A stretch of 64,000 nt of DNA, taken from assembly GCA_013368375.1 (NCBI GenBank), contig JAACJP010000022.1, positions 62,001-126,000 of the forward strand. Direction: 5' to 3'. The stretch comes from Tricholomella constricta (taxonomy: Eukaryota > Basidiomycota > Agaricomycetes > Agaricales > Lyophyllaceae). Position numbers and translations under genes: made by a program. Below the pieces are notes generated by a model that was given only the letters and a program-made list of their open reading frames with translations, was not told the origin of the DNA and did not search any database. The first letter of the stretch is position 1. Every line of letters starts with the position of its first letter. This document shows, one piece after another, positions 28,820 through 41,175 of this stretch.

Positions 28820-29390
28820 CTCTGCACTGGGCAAATAATATTTGAGCAGCGCTGAGCTTCAGAGAACATTAATGCGTTTTGAAAGAAAGTACCACCGCCA
28901 TCCTTATGTATGATTTATAGCAAGGTTTTCAGACAGAGAAGGCTGTCTGGTATGACAGATCCGCCGCGACGCAAATCTACACATGCTTAATTTGTGCGCA
29001 TCATCATCAAAATACTCTGCTCATTGATTGGATTGACGCCTCGGACCTTGCCGTTGGATTTTATCCAACCTCGGGTTGGCTGTCGACGAATTCGGTGTGA
29101 TTTCGTGTTTCGCAGTTGAGTGGGTCTCGTCTTTTCTACAGCACCGGCGGCACACTCTTTCAATTTCTTAGAATAACTAGGCATGAAATGGATACACTTA
29201 CGTCAGAACTATTAGCAGGGAGGCTAAAATGTACGCTTCTCCAGTTATCTGTGCAGAGGAATGCCGGCGCAGTCAGGCATTGTTCACCTCTTATTTCATG
29301 CCCACGGAATCATCGATTCCTCCGCCTGGAAACACCTGCATGCAGTGAAGGCGAAGCATGTCACCAGATTTTTGACACCACTGAAGTTTG

Positions 29391-30325
29391 AACATCATCG
29401 ACGCGGCGACGCCGGAAACGAACACACAACGACAAAATTTTTCAATCAATCAACTGTGCCATTGAGATATAATGATCGAGAAGAAACCATGAAATGTTCG
29501 CCTCACATACTACCCCATTTATCCGGCACTATCCTTGCATCGGAAGGAGTCCCCACAGAGGCCCGTTGATACCACTCTACGGTTGGGTTTGATATGGCCG
29601 CGCAAGAAACAACGCTCGCAACGATAGACGCCACGGAAGAAGCCGGTCCGCATAAGAGTCGTTGCCAGCACTATGTATGCACCGGCTCGTCTTGTCAATG
29701 CTTCATCCCAACTCGGTTCCAAGCGTATCGTCTCCAGCATGCTCCGTCCAGAGGAAGGAAGTGCCAGAGGCGCCTCAGAGGAGCATGGGATATCGGCATC
29801 TGATCCAAAAAAAGACAGAGAATTTACGAGGAACATACCAGTGGATGCGGCAGGTAGTATCCTCAAGGCCACCCGGCGGCCAACCACGGGAAAAACACGA
29901 TGCCATTTTGTACAAGAAGGATTCTTCGAGTTTGTGATTTGTGTCCACGAGAGCCAACTTCGAATAATATGGTAGAAAGCAGGAGATATGAGCGGGTTAG
30001 CCGCATCGCACAACAGAGAAGTAGGAAGGGAAACAGAATGGAGACATGCACAGAACCAGGACCTAACACGACAAGGATGTCAATTAAAAACTGGATGTTC
30101 TTTTGATATGGGTGATGACGGCGACGAGATAGTGATGCAGTATGTGTAAATCCAGGCCAGACCAGGAAAACGCGCCATGCAGGAGCGACAAGTGTTCGTG
30201 TGCGTATGTCCGAATGTCCTCCTGGATTCGCAGCGGAAAAAATGTTAAAATCTCGCAGATATACGCGGGGATGAAAAGAAAATGCCGGCCGCAGAAAAAG
30301 AAAGAAGGCTATTTTATCGAGTCCT
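29391..30325. other. Intergenic stretch between membrane-protein array and FYRN/FYRC gene
   Basis: Several overlapping ORFs of 60-165 codons occur on both strands, but none shows a domain, conserved-looking block or clear splice model. Taken as intergenic and 3' untranslated sequence of the gene at 30326. Confidence 0.4.
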
Positions 30326-33300
30326 TCATTGGGCTGGTGGAGGTGGGCCGGACGTGGTGGGGTAAGCATTCATGATGCTGGCAAACGTAGCGGGAACCGA
30401 AGTTGTACCCGCAGCGGCAGGTGGCGGCCCTCCGTCTGGCACATAAGATGAAGGTGCGGCGCTCGCGCCGGGTCCGGACGGTGTCCTATCAGCGCTTGTC
30501 GCGAGCTGTGGTCGGTATTCCTGGAAGCCCATCGCTGCCAGGCTTTGCTGACCGGGAGGCTGATTAGCGCCTTTTAGCTGCTGCAGACCCGAGCCTTCCC
30601 CAGGTTTAAGCGGTTGCGCACCGATCTGCTGAGCCTGCTGAAGCGCTTGCTGCTGTGCACGCTGAGCCTCTGCTTGAGCAATGATGTGTTGAGGATAGTG
30701 GGAGATACCCTTGGGGGATGGTGTGTCAGGCGTCCCAGATGTCCTCCGCATCTTGTCCCTGTCCGTAGGGTAGTAAGCACCAATTGGCATGGACGCGTCA
30801 TACTCCTCAGGCAGCGCCGGGATCACGGCCGCATGGCGTCCACCGAGCGGTCTACGAAAAGGTCGCCCGAAATATCAGTGCACAGCTCCTAGTGATCGGA
30901 ATGCCTCCCAAAAACTCACCCTCCCTCGACAAAAGTCTGCCATACATAATCCCTCAGACGATCCGCATTCGGAAGCTCCTGGATGAGATGCTTGATCGTG
31001 TTCTGTCCGAGGCCAAAGAAGTCGGGTCCGGAGACCGAATTTGAGTGTTGCCTATTGCGAATCGCATTGGCCTGCTTTACAATGCTGGACCATGCGCCTG
31101 TCGCAGTGCCTGCGATCACTGGTCGGTCCGGCACGTCCGACGGTACAATCTGAAACTTTGGGCCGTCACCTCCATCTAGGATGGTGCAGTGATACACGAC
31201 CTCGATGTTCGGGTCGACAGTAGACAGATATCGCCTGCATGGTTCAACGAAAATAAATGAAAAGAAAACCCCCCGATGAGCACATATCACTACAACAATA
31301 AATGAACCACAGACCTCGTAACTTCATAACCAACAGGAAAGATATACCGCTCGGTGTGGAAGTGCTCGCGCATACACACATCGCCCAAGCTAATGACGGT
31401 CATGATCCCGACATTCAAAGGCAGCATAGGCTTGCCACGTTTGTCTCGAGGCACCATTGGGATGCTGAAGCTCTTGCTGGTGACAGTATGTGCCTTAAGC
31501 CGCTTTGGCTTGGCATGACGCTGCACTTCCGATGGCGGGCGTTGCGAACTCGGAGGCACAAAGTTCGGATTCGCGGGGTACATGCCGTTAGGACCGGGCA
31601 TGGGCCCGGTAAGGTAATAATAAGGATTATATGGATGAGGGTAGGTCGGGGTGCCGGGAGTGATGGGGGTGCCGGGAGCATAATACATGGCGTAGGGATT
31701 CATGGAGAGAGGCATCATTCCAGGAGGGGAAGCCATGCCCATGGTGTTGATCTTGCCTGGAACCATTTGCGTGGTGATCATATAGGGATTGTATGATGTG
31801 GGAGATGTGGAGGTGCCGGAGCCATTGGACCTCGCGGTTACTGGTGGCTGTGTTTGAGAAGGTGCTGGTGACGCAGACGTGGATGATGTTGCAGACTTGG
31901 CGGCATTCTGGGCAGCAATGGCCGCTTCGGCGACCTTGACAATGCTTTCCATAGGGGACGATTCCTTTGCGGAACCAGTTTCAGCGCTCTCGAACCGTGT
32001 ACCGGCCAAATTTGGATCAATGTTGGGATCCGGCCCAGGAGCTGGAGAGGCAGCAGCAGCAGAGGAGTGCCGGGAGCTATTTGCCATGACGGTCGATGTG
32101 GGATTTTGAGAGGGGGATATCTGACGAGATTGAGGGACAGGTGACGTCGAAGTGGACGCATATTGTTTTTCCTGAATATCAGGCGGGGGCGGGGGTGAAA
32201 GGGGTGACGGTGCTGATAGTGGTGTCGGCGGCGAGGGCTGATAAGCTGTGGGCGGAGACGTTGGATCCCGAACGACTACCGAAGAAGGTTGCGGTGAACA
32301 TTCCTTTATAGCCTCAGCCTCCTCCGCCTTAGCAGCTGCCGCAGCGGCGGCGAGTGCAGCGCTCTCCTTTCGCGTCACGCGGACTTTGACAGCAGGGGGG
32401 GAGGAGGCTTTTCGCTTCGCAGCTCCACGAGTTCTCGGCGCAGGGTCATGCTCAGATTCGCGATCATGACTTGCAACAGACACTCGTGTGCTTCGGCGGG
32501 TGGTTCGAGAGGGCCCTGAAGCAGGTTCTGTGCTCCGTGATGTCGAGGGTCCGCTCTCCGCGTCGCCCACGCCAGGCGAGAGAGCATTCTGAAGGCCGTT
32601 CTGTTCGTGGGTTTTGGGATCGGAACCACCAGAATCCCTGTTGGGACTGCCATCGCGTCGAAGCGAGTGCATATCGTCAGGCCGGGAGCTGGGGTCGTAT
32701 CCACGATCATCATCCATGCTTACGTCCATGGCCTCTTTAGGCGAAGAGTGACCGTATTCGCCTCGGTCAGGCGATCGAAAGTGCTGATGGGGATGAGAAT
32801 AGTGATGAGATGGTGACATACGTGCTTGTTCATTATACTGAGGTGGCTGGTGCGCGTACAGTGGTGAGTGGGACTGGTTGCTCGGTAGAGGCGAATGGCG
32901 TAAATGACCACGAGAGGAAGATGACGATGACGAAGCCGTAGCGTTGTGAGCGCCTGGTGAGGTAACACGTTCAGCAGAAGCACGCCTTCCACTTATACTG
33001 GTGGATGGCAGTGTCGGAGAGTTATGGTCGGGAGATGGGCTGCCTACATCAAGCGAAACAAGGTGAGAAATGAACCTAAAAGTTAACAGAAGCACCGCTA
33101 ACCTTGGTGGCTGCTGCCTGAATTGGGAAGAGAACCGCGACTTCTTCGGCCTCCATTGCGCGAATCTTCAACGTGACGTTCCATTGGTTCATCTTCGCCC
33201 CGCCTACGCGCTTCAGGCCCAAGGCAGCGCGAGGTAGGAATAGGGTCAAAGTCGTCATCTGCGTCATCCTCGGCATTTGCATGGCGGGGGTTTGCGACAT

Positions 33301-33833
33301 GCGACGTACGAGTTCGAGCATTCAATAGAGTGCGTGGGAATGCACTTGAATTTGGCTGCAAGGATGGCGGAGAAGCACTTGATCTGCCATTCTGGAACGG
33401 TTGTTCGCTTTCGAGCTCGATGATGCGATCCAACAGGATGCTGGAAATGTCCCGTCAGCACGAGCATGGTGAAAGCAAGAATGGCCGGGATATTCAATTG
33501 AATGACATAGGAAAATGACATACTTTCTTTCTTCTCGCATCTTGACGTTACGTTCTCCCGATCGCTGAAGTTCTGTGCTCGTTTCCTTATGTTTCTGACA
33601 TGCATCAATATTTTCATCAGGACTCTCTTTTTCTCGGGGGCGAGAAAAAGAGTAACGGTGTCACTAACCTCTTCGAGCTCAAAAAAGCGCCTTTTTAGCT
33701 TCCTGTACTTTTCATTGATCTCATGGTTGTCCTTAGGCTTCGGTTGAGGAGCCGATGAGGATGGGGGACCCATTGGACCGTCTCTATCGGTTGGCGGGCC
33801 CATGGTAGAGGAGTTTGAGCGACGGCGGCTCAT
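30326..33833 (-). CDS. FYRN/FYRC-domain nuclear protein
   Basis: ATG 33833 begins MSRRRSNSS. The first exons encode a charged coiled-coil-like helix (NEKYRKLKRRFFELEE, then KHKETSTELQRSGERNVKMREE). A long disordered Ser/Pro/His/Ala-rich region with an RKESAALAAAAAAAKAEE helix follows. At the C-terminus FYRN reads LPLNVGIMTVISLGDV...FHTERYIFPVGYEVTR, and after an intron FYRC reads YLSTVDPNIEVVYHCTILDGGDGP, then SGPDFFGLGQ and LIQELPNADRLRDYVWQ (31300-30920). The last exon is Gln/Pro-rich and ends at 30326. FYRN and FYRC fold together and occur in chromatin proteins (trithorax-type, TBRG1). With no PHD or SET here it is closest in layout to TBRG1-like proteins, so a chromatin or transcription role is likely but unproven. 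Confidence 0.85.
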
Positions 33834-35907
33834 GGGAAATGCGACAGCCACTGGCCTTTCTGTGGTCAAAGTTTGGGACAGAGATGTGGGCGGCGCTGAA
33901 AGTGCCGAGACTCGAGACCCATGCGCAGAAGGCACAGATCCAAACAACACAATCACAATGCCATGCGTTGCAAACAAACAAAGATCGATATTCACTCTCC
34001 ATCAATGCTCCATCCTTCCACCGAAACCTGTCCTTCCGACTGTTTGAAGCCGAATTCCCGCCTTCTCTAGTCCTTTTATATGCAGAAAAAGAGGCCCAAC
34101 TTGCCCCACGACCACAGAAGGACCCGCTGTTGTGGCGTTGAACGAGGCCGAAATTTACAACTCCGCAACCTTATTTCCACCACTACGCCTCGCCCCCTTT
34201 CTCTGCACCTCCCAAGCCTGATCTGATCATGCGACATCAACATCACGTCGCACAAGAATTACAAAACGGCTTGGAAGTTGGAAAGCACAAAGCACGGTCC
34301 ATCCAATCATCACCATACGTCCTCCTGTTATGTTCCTTTCGTTCACATGCATGGTTAAATTAGAATGTACATCTCATCTTGATGATGAACCCCACGTACG
34401 CGTGATGGATGATCAGCATCCCCAAATCGTTGCTGTCTCGCGATCGGTGGTTTCTTTTCTCCCCAAGGCCTTCCGGGGGTTTCACCCCATGGCGGTTACA
34501 GTACCCGGTGATTCAGACACCACGAGCCTGCGATGATTTACAAAGTGATCATATAACATTCTTTTACCGCAGCTTACTAGCTGCGCATCCCAATGTCCAC
34601 GGCTTACTGGGAAAGGAAGAGCCTGAAGCACGGCACGAAGCGTATAGTTATTAAAAGGAATCGAACGCCCGACAATAAAAGTGCACAGGGCCATGTTTAT
34701 CTCTTGTTGATCGAGGGAAGCCCGGAATACAAACCCGTGATGCATGCCATGAAGGCGTAAGATGTCACGGATCCCGGGTGGAACAAGCAGTGAATGTCCG
34801 GAAGGGTGTGAACCTTGCCGCCAGCTCTTCCCCTAGAAATTTCAAACGTTGCTTCCCCCAGAAACAACGATTTACCGGATGGGTGGTACTCAAAATCTTC
34901 TTAGATCTACGCCACCAAGCTGATGGCACAGCCTAGGGTACTTGCAAGCCAACAGAAGAGGAGCAGTCCAAGCCGAGATGTTTTTCAGGATGTTCAGATA
35001 ATCATTTTTGATAGACCACGCGTCGTTCCCTTTCAATAACACAAGGGACGTGTGTATAATTCCGCTATCCAAGGAACGCTCAGGGACCACGAGATCGCGG
35101 TATTATTTGACACGGGGGTCAACGGCAATGAAAACATCATTGCTGTATTTACAGGACTTTGTCCCCAGTGCGGAATATTTGCTTCTATTTTGATCCATCA
35201 GAACGACGAACCTGAGTGGAACGCATTCGCATGGACTCGGAACCACGAAATATCATTCTCGACTATCTTTTGGCGCGCCAGGAAATTTCCCCCGCTTCCC
35301 TGAACATTGTAGGCTCGAACACAGCGCAAGATTCAATGCACTGCAAGAGGCTCTCGGAGTAATCCATATCAAGTAACGAAATATCGGGCACATCCATTTA
35401 AAGATGGGCGCCGGGAAGCTGCCATTCATGTTTATCGGGGTAGTAGCGTATTCGTGAGCCCCGAGGTAAGCTCCCTTGCTATGAGAAAATAGCGTATCTG
35501 AGGCCCAGCGGCCCAGAGATCTTGTCCCGAGTGCATATTTACGGCCCAGCAGCAGAAATAGCCTTTCCGAATACATAAGTACGCGATTCTATTGTAGCAG
35601 CCGCTGGAGGCGCCTTCTCATGTAAAAACCTGCCGGGCATTGCGTATTCGGCGCCAAAACGGTGAAGTCTCCAGATCACTTACTTTGCACACTTTTATGT
35701 ATTGCTCCCATCACCCTAGGTAATCGAAAGAGAGACTCTGACAGGTTACTCTGGCCCTGTGAGATATAAAATGCCACTCTTCCTCAAGACGATATTATTA
35801 ATTAATAGACGTCGTTGACTTGTGGAGAAACCTGTAAATGATCTGAACTCAGTACGTCGCCGCATTAATATTACCCCCGATCAGCTGGAAATGTAATTTC
35901 AGCAAAA
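33834..35907. other. Intergenic stretch of about 2 kb
   Basis: The left part is the likely promoter of the FYRN/FYRC gene. Short ORFs on both strands show no recognisable domains or consistent exon structure, and no RNA gene was recognised. Confidence 0.45.
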
Positions 35908-35990
35908 GTGGCTCGTCCAGAGGTACGAAGGCTCACTGACACTGGTAATAATGCGATGCTTTTCTCACTGTCTGGGGCTGGACCTGGCGC

Positions 35991-36721
35991 GTGTATAGGC
36001 TCATTAGTAAAGCTCATAATTCAAGGGTTGATCATGACAGGAGCAAGTACATTGTCAATCCTATACTCCCTAGCGCAGACACAGCTCGAATTGTTCTACT
36101 CCCAAATAACGTATGTCATCTCCACAAGCACATCGCAGATGTAGGCCGTTTCGTTGACAAGACACGTACCCGGTATACCCACAGGAACCCCGACTTTGAC
36201 ACGAAGCTCGTCCCGATCGACAAGGTCATCGATAAGCGCAACTTCATATACTGTCAGACGACCAGCAGCCCATTGGACATCGCGTCCATCATCACGTCGA
36301 CCGCCTCGGATTTCGCAAACGGCGACGCGTCGCCACAATTATCCAATCCGCCCTCGACGCTATAATGGGAGAAAGCAACCTCCTTGCAAACAAGCAGCTT
36401 ATAGCGCGTCACACCACGCCGTGTATTACCATGGGAAAAAAACATGTACTGACCTTGCCATGCAGCTCCATCACCGCTGGCGACCTGGGCGGAATCCAGC
36501 GATTGGACATCATGGTCTTCGCCTACTCATTCACCAGCAAAGACCTGATGGATATCACGCAGTACGTGCAGGGCGCGTGTGTGGTCATGTCCTCTGCGGA
36601 CACGCAGAACATGGACGACAACACGCTGCGAGTCATCGTTTAGGAGACCTACCAGGGCGTTGCGCAGGATGAGCAGGAGAAGATCTATGCCCAACTTGTA
36701 CAGGCGCTGGATCAGAAGTAG
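35991..36721 (+). pseudogene. Degenerate gene of unknown family
   Basis: Good-looking coding sequence in pieces: VPIDKVIDKRNFIYCQT...IITSTASDFANGDAS in one frame (36200-36330), then ATIIQSALDAIMGES...KKHVLTLPCSSITAGDL and DIMVFAYSFTSKDLMDIT in a second frame. One base missing near 36330 would explain the switch. In the second frame two TAG stops (36641-36643 and 36719-36721) interrupt a continuing helix-like pattern (ETYQGVAQDEQEKIYAQLVQALDQK); both are what CAG codons become by C-to-T change. No family is recognised. Called a pseudogene on this basis. Confidence 0.5.
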
Positions 36722-37169
36722 GAGTATGCCAGCTGGTTGCTCTTACAGGCGTAGTACAACTGTAGTTGCACTTGTACTATCCCTTCTTTTTACCGTTGTT
36801 TGATTGACAATGAACTCCAAAATTCTTCGTCGCTCACTGGAAGGTGCTGAAGACAGAGTGAAGAAGTTTTAGTGATGTCGAATGGCGAGATCAAGTCTCC
36901 CAGCTAAGAGCATTCGAGGGGTATGATATTGCGTCGATCCAGAGTCCCTCGAGCGTTCTAAGAAAGACGCCTGATATGGATATTCGATTCATGCAAAGGT
37001 ACGCCGCCACAACAGGTCTTTACTTACATACGAGCCCGCTTGGGAGGCAGAAGGTATACGTGTATTATCTGTCTTGGACCAGCCTACTCTTCCTCAAGGA
37101 CTCAGGAGTGAATCACGAACGGATACGAGCTGGAGCGAGCACGAACCAACTTACCATCTCTAAGAATCC

Positions 37170-38505
37170 CTAAAACAAAATTTCCGAATTTCCATAGGCC
37201 CCACTAACCCGTTTCGCCCCAATATACCGTCCCAAAAACTGCCCGACCGCATCAAACACCTCCCCAAACATCTCCTCCGCCCCATCCTCATAATCAAAAG
37301 AATGCTCCCGCCCCTCAATCTCGCGCAACTCCACCTCCACCGCACACGCCGCCAACCTCCTTGCCAGGCTCCTCGACTCCCACACCGGCACTGCCGAGTC
37401 CTCCGTCCCATGCACCAACATCGTCGGTGGCCACTGTCCCGACACCCCAAATTGCGGAAACAGGCCTCGGTGTTCCGGGGGAATGAGGGCACGCACGTCC
37501 TGGAGGAATTCGGCGTCATCGTCGGCGGGTGGTGGCTTGGCCTCCGATGCTTCGCGAAGGACGAGGCTGATCCCGCCATTGTCATGTGCGCCGGTGTAAT
37601 AGTCCAGGAAGACGCCCAGCTGGAGGTAGAGGCGCGTGAGGAGCATGCGCGGGTTCGCAGGGTATCCGGGGATGTGGTACGTTTGGGGGTGGTACACGAG
37701 CGCCGAGTCTGCGATGGGTTGGAGAGCTGCGAACGACGCAGACGACGGGATATCGGGGTTGTGGTTTGGATGGAGGTATTCGGCGAAGTCGCGGGCGTCG
37801 AGGATCTCTCTGCCGCGGAAGAAGGGTTTCGTTTTTGGACTGAGGTAGTGAGAGGTCTTGAGCATTCGTCAGTTATCGTTTTGTACATCAGGACATCATA
37901 GGATACGTACGAAGAAGTCCGCACCCATCCCATACAGTGATACTAAGGCCTTTGGCTTTGGAGACACACAATGCATGGCAGCGAGGTACGCGCAAAGCCC
38001 GCCTGCGCTCGATCCCGCGACAGCAATTGCCTCCGGGTCAACCTTGAATGTGAATCGCCGTTCGTTGCCGCTCTCTGAAGCACTGTCCGCAGTCGAGGCA
38101 GGCGTTGCGAATTCGCGAGAAACCACGAACGCCAACAGATCCTGGATGTCCTGGACAATATCATGTCCTGTAGCCGGTGGCAGAAGCTGGTAATCTGCAG
38201 AAATGAAGGCATACCCGGCAGCTGTGGCGCGTTCTTCGCGTTTAAGTGGTTCAAGCATCAAGATGGAAGATGAGCAGTGGCAATAGGTACTAACTATGGA
38301 TCCAGGTGGGGAACCAGCTTCGGCGACTACCAACTGTTAGGCCGCCTCCATGGAAGTAAATTACAGCAGGAATTAATGGTGTAGTTGTGTGGGTTCCAGT
38401 GGCAGCAGATAGCAGTGGTGGGTAGACATCAACATGGACGTCGAGAGGGTTCAAAGACGTAGATACCTGTTTGTAGGGCAAGGTCAGGAACTCTGTAGTT
38501 GACAT
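37170..38505 (-). CDS. Alpha/beta hydrolase (HSL/esterase-like, fold-3)
   Basis: Begins MSTTEFLTLPYKQV at about 38505. The oxyanion-hole motif HGGG is in the first exon (VIYFHGGGLTV), the nucleophile elbow is GSSAGG (VAGSSAGGLCAYL), and the last exon supplies the acid (VHGTEDSAVPVW) and the catalytic His (GREHSFDYEDG). Two introns, about 38231-38289 and 37866-37910, join the frames. The order and spacing fit the hormone-sensitive-lipase-like family, which hydrolyses carboxyl esters or acyl groups; substrate unknown. No signal peptide, so probably cytosolic. It is divergent with the gene at 38673 across a 168-bp shared promoter region. Confidence 0.82.
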
Positions 38506-38672
38506 TCAACTAGTAACTGTAACGTCAAGGAGTTTCGGCTATCCCCGCGCCGTTCCTTGACAAGGCACGGCCGATGCGCTATTTATAGCTACAGCGTCTA
38601 TGAATAGCACACGATGTCACGACAATCATAGGACGCAGCTGCGGTTTCTTTGGACACTTTCAAACCCGACTC

Positions 38673-39186
38673 ATGATGTCCTCCGGAAGCCCGCGCACCA
38701 TCGCCGTCCCTCCAGTCGCCAAGACTGCCCCGATCACTACCCAGCCCAAAGCTGATGCCGTTAAGATGAGTGCGTACATCATTTGCTGTTCTAGAAGTGA
38801 ATCGCTGACGCCTTCCGTTCCAGAAACACTCTCTCCCCAGAACGAGACTCAGGAGCCGTGCGTCCATAATCAGGCCCAGAGGCTGCGTGGCGGTGGTGCA
38901 GCAAAGGTACGTGGCCCGGGTGCCTCGCAGGCTCATCTTCAACGACTGCTTGATGTTGAATGTTTCAAACTTATGTAGGACTGCTTCCTGGGCCTCTTTG
39001 CGTGCTTTATGTGTTTCGGTGCGTCTCTTTCCAGTATACTGATCTGATTATGGTTCTGATGATTGCAGAGTGCTGCGAGGGCTGCTGTGATTGCATAGCT
39101 GATATTCTCTGTGCGTCCTCCCCTGCCCTCTGCTACGCGGAACTCATATGTGACCTGTAGGCTGCCCCTGCGAGATGCTTTGTTAA
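38673..39186 (+). CDS. Small protein with Cys-rich C-terminal tail (CYSTM-like)
   Basis: ATG 38673 (MMSSGSPRTIAVPP). The first exon ends near 38766, then come ETLSPQNETQEP and QRLRGGGAAK. A tail of very small exons follows (DCFLGLFACFMCF, CCEGCCDCIADIL) and, if the intron 39111-39160 is removed, CCPCEMLC before the TAA at 39184-39186. Reading through instead would stop at 39160. A hydrophilic Pro/Gln-rich N-terminus with a short, Cys-packed hydrophobic end is the CYSTM/palmitoylated-tail layout, which is abundant in Agaricomycetes and linked to membrane association and stress tolerance in other eukaryotes. Confidence 0.7.
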
Positions 39187-39365
39187 ATACTCTATGCTTG
39201 ACGATTCATTTTCTGTCCTTGTACTTTTCACCATCTAGACTATTCGTTACGCACCAGATAAACGATGTACATTAGCAGTGGCCCCGTAGTTCACATCTCT
39301 GCACCCTTTTCAAAGTCCTACGAATCAAGATCCCAGCCTGATAGTTCCTGGTAAATCACGATAGA

Positions 39366-40187
39366 CTAAGTATGCTGGACGGCATTCTCTACTATCTGTG
39401 TGAACAGAAAGTCGCTGCGCATAGTGTACTTGACGCGCTGCGTCACTTCCTCGCCGCTGTGCACGAGCATACGCTGTTGTGAGATAAGAACGCGACCTAG
39501 CTTCGGATGCACATCCAAGTGTGCCCTCTTGTCCGGCGTCCAGAAGCGTGTGACGCCTCCGTGGAGCGGGACGTCATCACCCGCAGCGGGCGCCTCAGGC
39601 TGCGGTTCCACCCTTCTTATTGCCTCCGCGTTTCCAGAAGGCTGCGCATGCAGCGGCTCCGATGGGGCTAGCGCTGCGGCGGCAGGGAATGGCGTAAATG
39701 ACGCACAATGGACTCCAGATGTAGATGAACTCTGTGGGGGATGCGGCAACGTAGGGAGATTTGAAACGAGCGGCGCGAACGCGAGTGCGCAATCGTTGAG
39801 GTAGAGGTGGATTCGTCTGCGAGTATAGAAGCCAGAACAGAGACAATAAACCCCCGGACAATTTACGGGAAATTCAAAAAAGGAATACTGGACCTTGCGA
39901 GACAATACCAGAAAAGCTGTCGTCCCAGGAATAGAAAGACAAATGTCCGGAACGCCCTCGACAGAGTAAACAATGATATGTTGGAGGACGAGGATGAACG
40001 AAAGGTAGCGTCGGCAGAAATTGAAACAAAAATCCAAGCCCTCGAATAAAGACGCCGCCAGGACAGAATAGCGACAAAAAACAGACTTGAAGGTGAGACA
40101 ATCGTAGAAGGCGCTGTAGGGGCCTGCGAGAGGTGTTTGTGCAAAGTCCATGGTGGTAATGGTTACTTCTGGCTTCTCGACGTCCAT
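39366..40187 (-). CDS. Hypothetical protein, single exon, about 273 aa
   Basis: Uninterrupted frame; ATG 40187 (MDVEKPEVTITTMDF) is chosen because the following residues look like real coding sequence, with a second ATG at 40151. The N-terminal half is hydrophobic and aromatic/Cys-rich (YSAFYDCLTFKSVF, FILVLQHIIVYSVEGV, YLCSGFY-like blocks), the middle is Pro/Ala-rich, and the C-terminal 60 residues look globular (RAHLDVHPKLGRVLISQQRML). No family recognised. The antisense strand has only short ORFs. Confidence 0.5.
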   Translation of the reverse strand: MDVEKPEVTITTMDFAQTPLAGPYSAFYDCLTFKSVFCRYSVLAASLFEGLDFCFNFCRRYLSFILVLQHIIVYSVEGVPDICLSIPGTTAFLVLSRKVQYSFFEFPVNCPGVYCLCSGFYTRRRIHLYLNDCALAFAPLVSNLPTLPHPPQSSSTSGVHCASFTPFPAAAALAPSEPLHAQPSGNAEAIRRVEPQPEAPAAGDDVPLHGGVTRFWTPDKRAHLDVHPKLGRVLISQQRMLVHSGEEVTQRVKYTMRSDFLFTQIVENAVQHT

Positions 40188-40435
40188 GGAGGGTCTAATT
40201 TTCGAGGAGACAGCCTTAAGGTGAAGATGACGCGAGGCGCGTGCGGCACTTGGCAGGGCCGCCCTGCCATTTTGGGCAATATGATGTTTGTGTGTATGTA
40301 CGCGCAGGGTCTGCTCCAAAATGAAGACTGCGGGTCTCATCTACTCCAACGACTCACTCACACTGCGTCATGCCATCGGGCGCGCGTCATTCCATCGTGG
40401 CTCACGTCATGGCCGTCATAGACTCCCCCAAATCC

Positions 40436-40443
40436 TATATAAA
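40436..40443 (+). promoter_or_regulatory. TATA box
   Basis: TATATAAA, 47 bp before the ATG at 40490 and followed by a pyrimidine-rich stretch, a normal place for a strongly expressed fungal gene. Confidence 0.65.
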
Positions 40444-40489
40444 CACCCCACCCGTCTAAACCTTTTTCAATCTCCATTTTACAACCACA

Positions 40490-41175
40490 ATGTCATACGG
40501 AAAAGGCGACACTAGCGAAACTTACCAAACCGGATCTACCGGCCTCAGCAGCTCAGAGCAGTACGGTGCGTTGTTTATGTCCCTCTTTTCTCCCTCTTGC
40601 TCTAATTCATAGTTTAGGTGGCCAGCGCCAAGGTCAAGGTCAAGGACAGCAGGGTATAACCGAGACCGACCCCAGCAGCGGCGGATACGGCGAGGGCCAG
40701 ACGCGAGGTCGCGAGACCTCCGGAATGTACGGCTCAGGAGGTGGTCAAGGCGAGACCCTTGGATCTTCCGGGACTGGGACGTACGGGCAAGGTGCAGGGA
40801 TGGGCGGAACTGGCTTAGGCTCCACCGGTGCGCGCGATACGTCTTGGGAGGAGGGAGAGAGGGGCCAGGGCCAGTATGGTCATACCCAGCCCCAGAGCGG
40901 AATGCAAGGCGAGCATCACAAGCCAGGCATCGGTGAGAAGATGCGCGGTATGTTCTTTACGCCTCTTTGTGCTGCCGTGGGCGCTAATTGTCTTGTTTTC
41001 GTGTAGGTGGTATGGAGAAGGTTGCTGGCAAGATGTCCAACAAGCCTGAACTCGTTGAGAGGGGACAGGAGAGGTCGGTTCGTGCCTATTTTGCCTCGCT
41101 ACAGTAGACCAAGGCTTACTTGATTATGATTTTTAGACCGGCCAGCAAGAGCCATCTTCGGGTCAGAATTTCTGA
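40490..41175 (+). CDS. Glycine-rich hydrophilic (stress/hydrophilin-like) protein
   Basis: ATG 40490 (MSYGKGDTSETYQTG). The intron 40566-40617 leads to an exon very rich in Gly, Gln, Ser and Thr with repeated GQGQ, SGGYGEGQ and GTGTYGQG units. After a second intron (about 40950-41006) the conserved-looking end GGMEKVAGKMSNKPELVERGQE follows. The last exon boundary is uncertain: the intron 41074-41136 shifts the frame to a longer end near 41274, whereas the alternative frame stops at 41175. The composition suggests a disordered, highly soluble stress protein. The TATA box upstream suggests strong or inducible transcription. Confidence 0.65.

Larger units (their letters stand above)
22970..29390 (-). 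repeat. Tandem array of three gene-sized duplications
   Basis: Three head-to-tail units of about 2 kb each carry one membrane-protein gene with its own upstream region. Gene starts are at 24006, 26225 and 28819, and the shared upstream blocks lie near 24240-24585, 26480-26825 and 29040-29370. Units B and C share their 3' flanks (24640 and 27230). Unit A lacks the last exons; an unrelated GC-rich insert separates B and C. Confidence 0.85.

Noticed and set aside
29519..30013. 165-codon minus-strand ORF
   Set aside because: No domain, no splice partners, and equally long ORFs on the opposite strand.
37302..37901. 199-codon plus-strand ORF
   Set aside because: Antisense shadow of the hydrolase's last exon.
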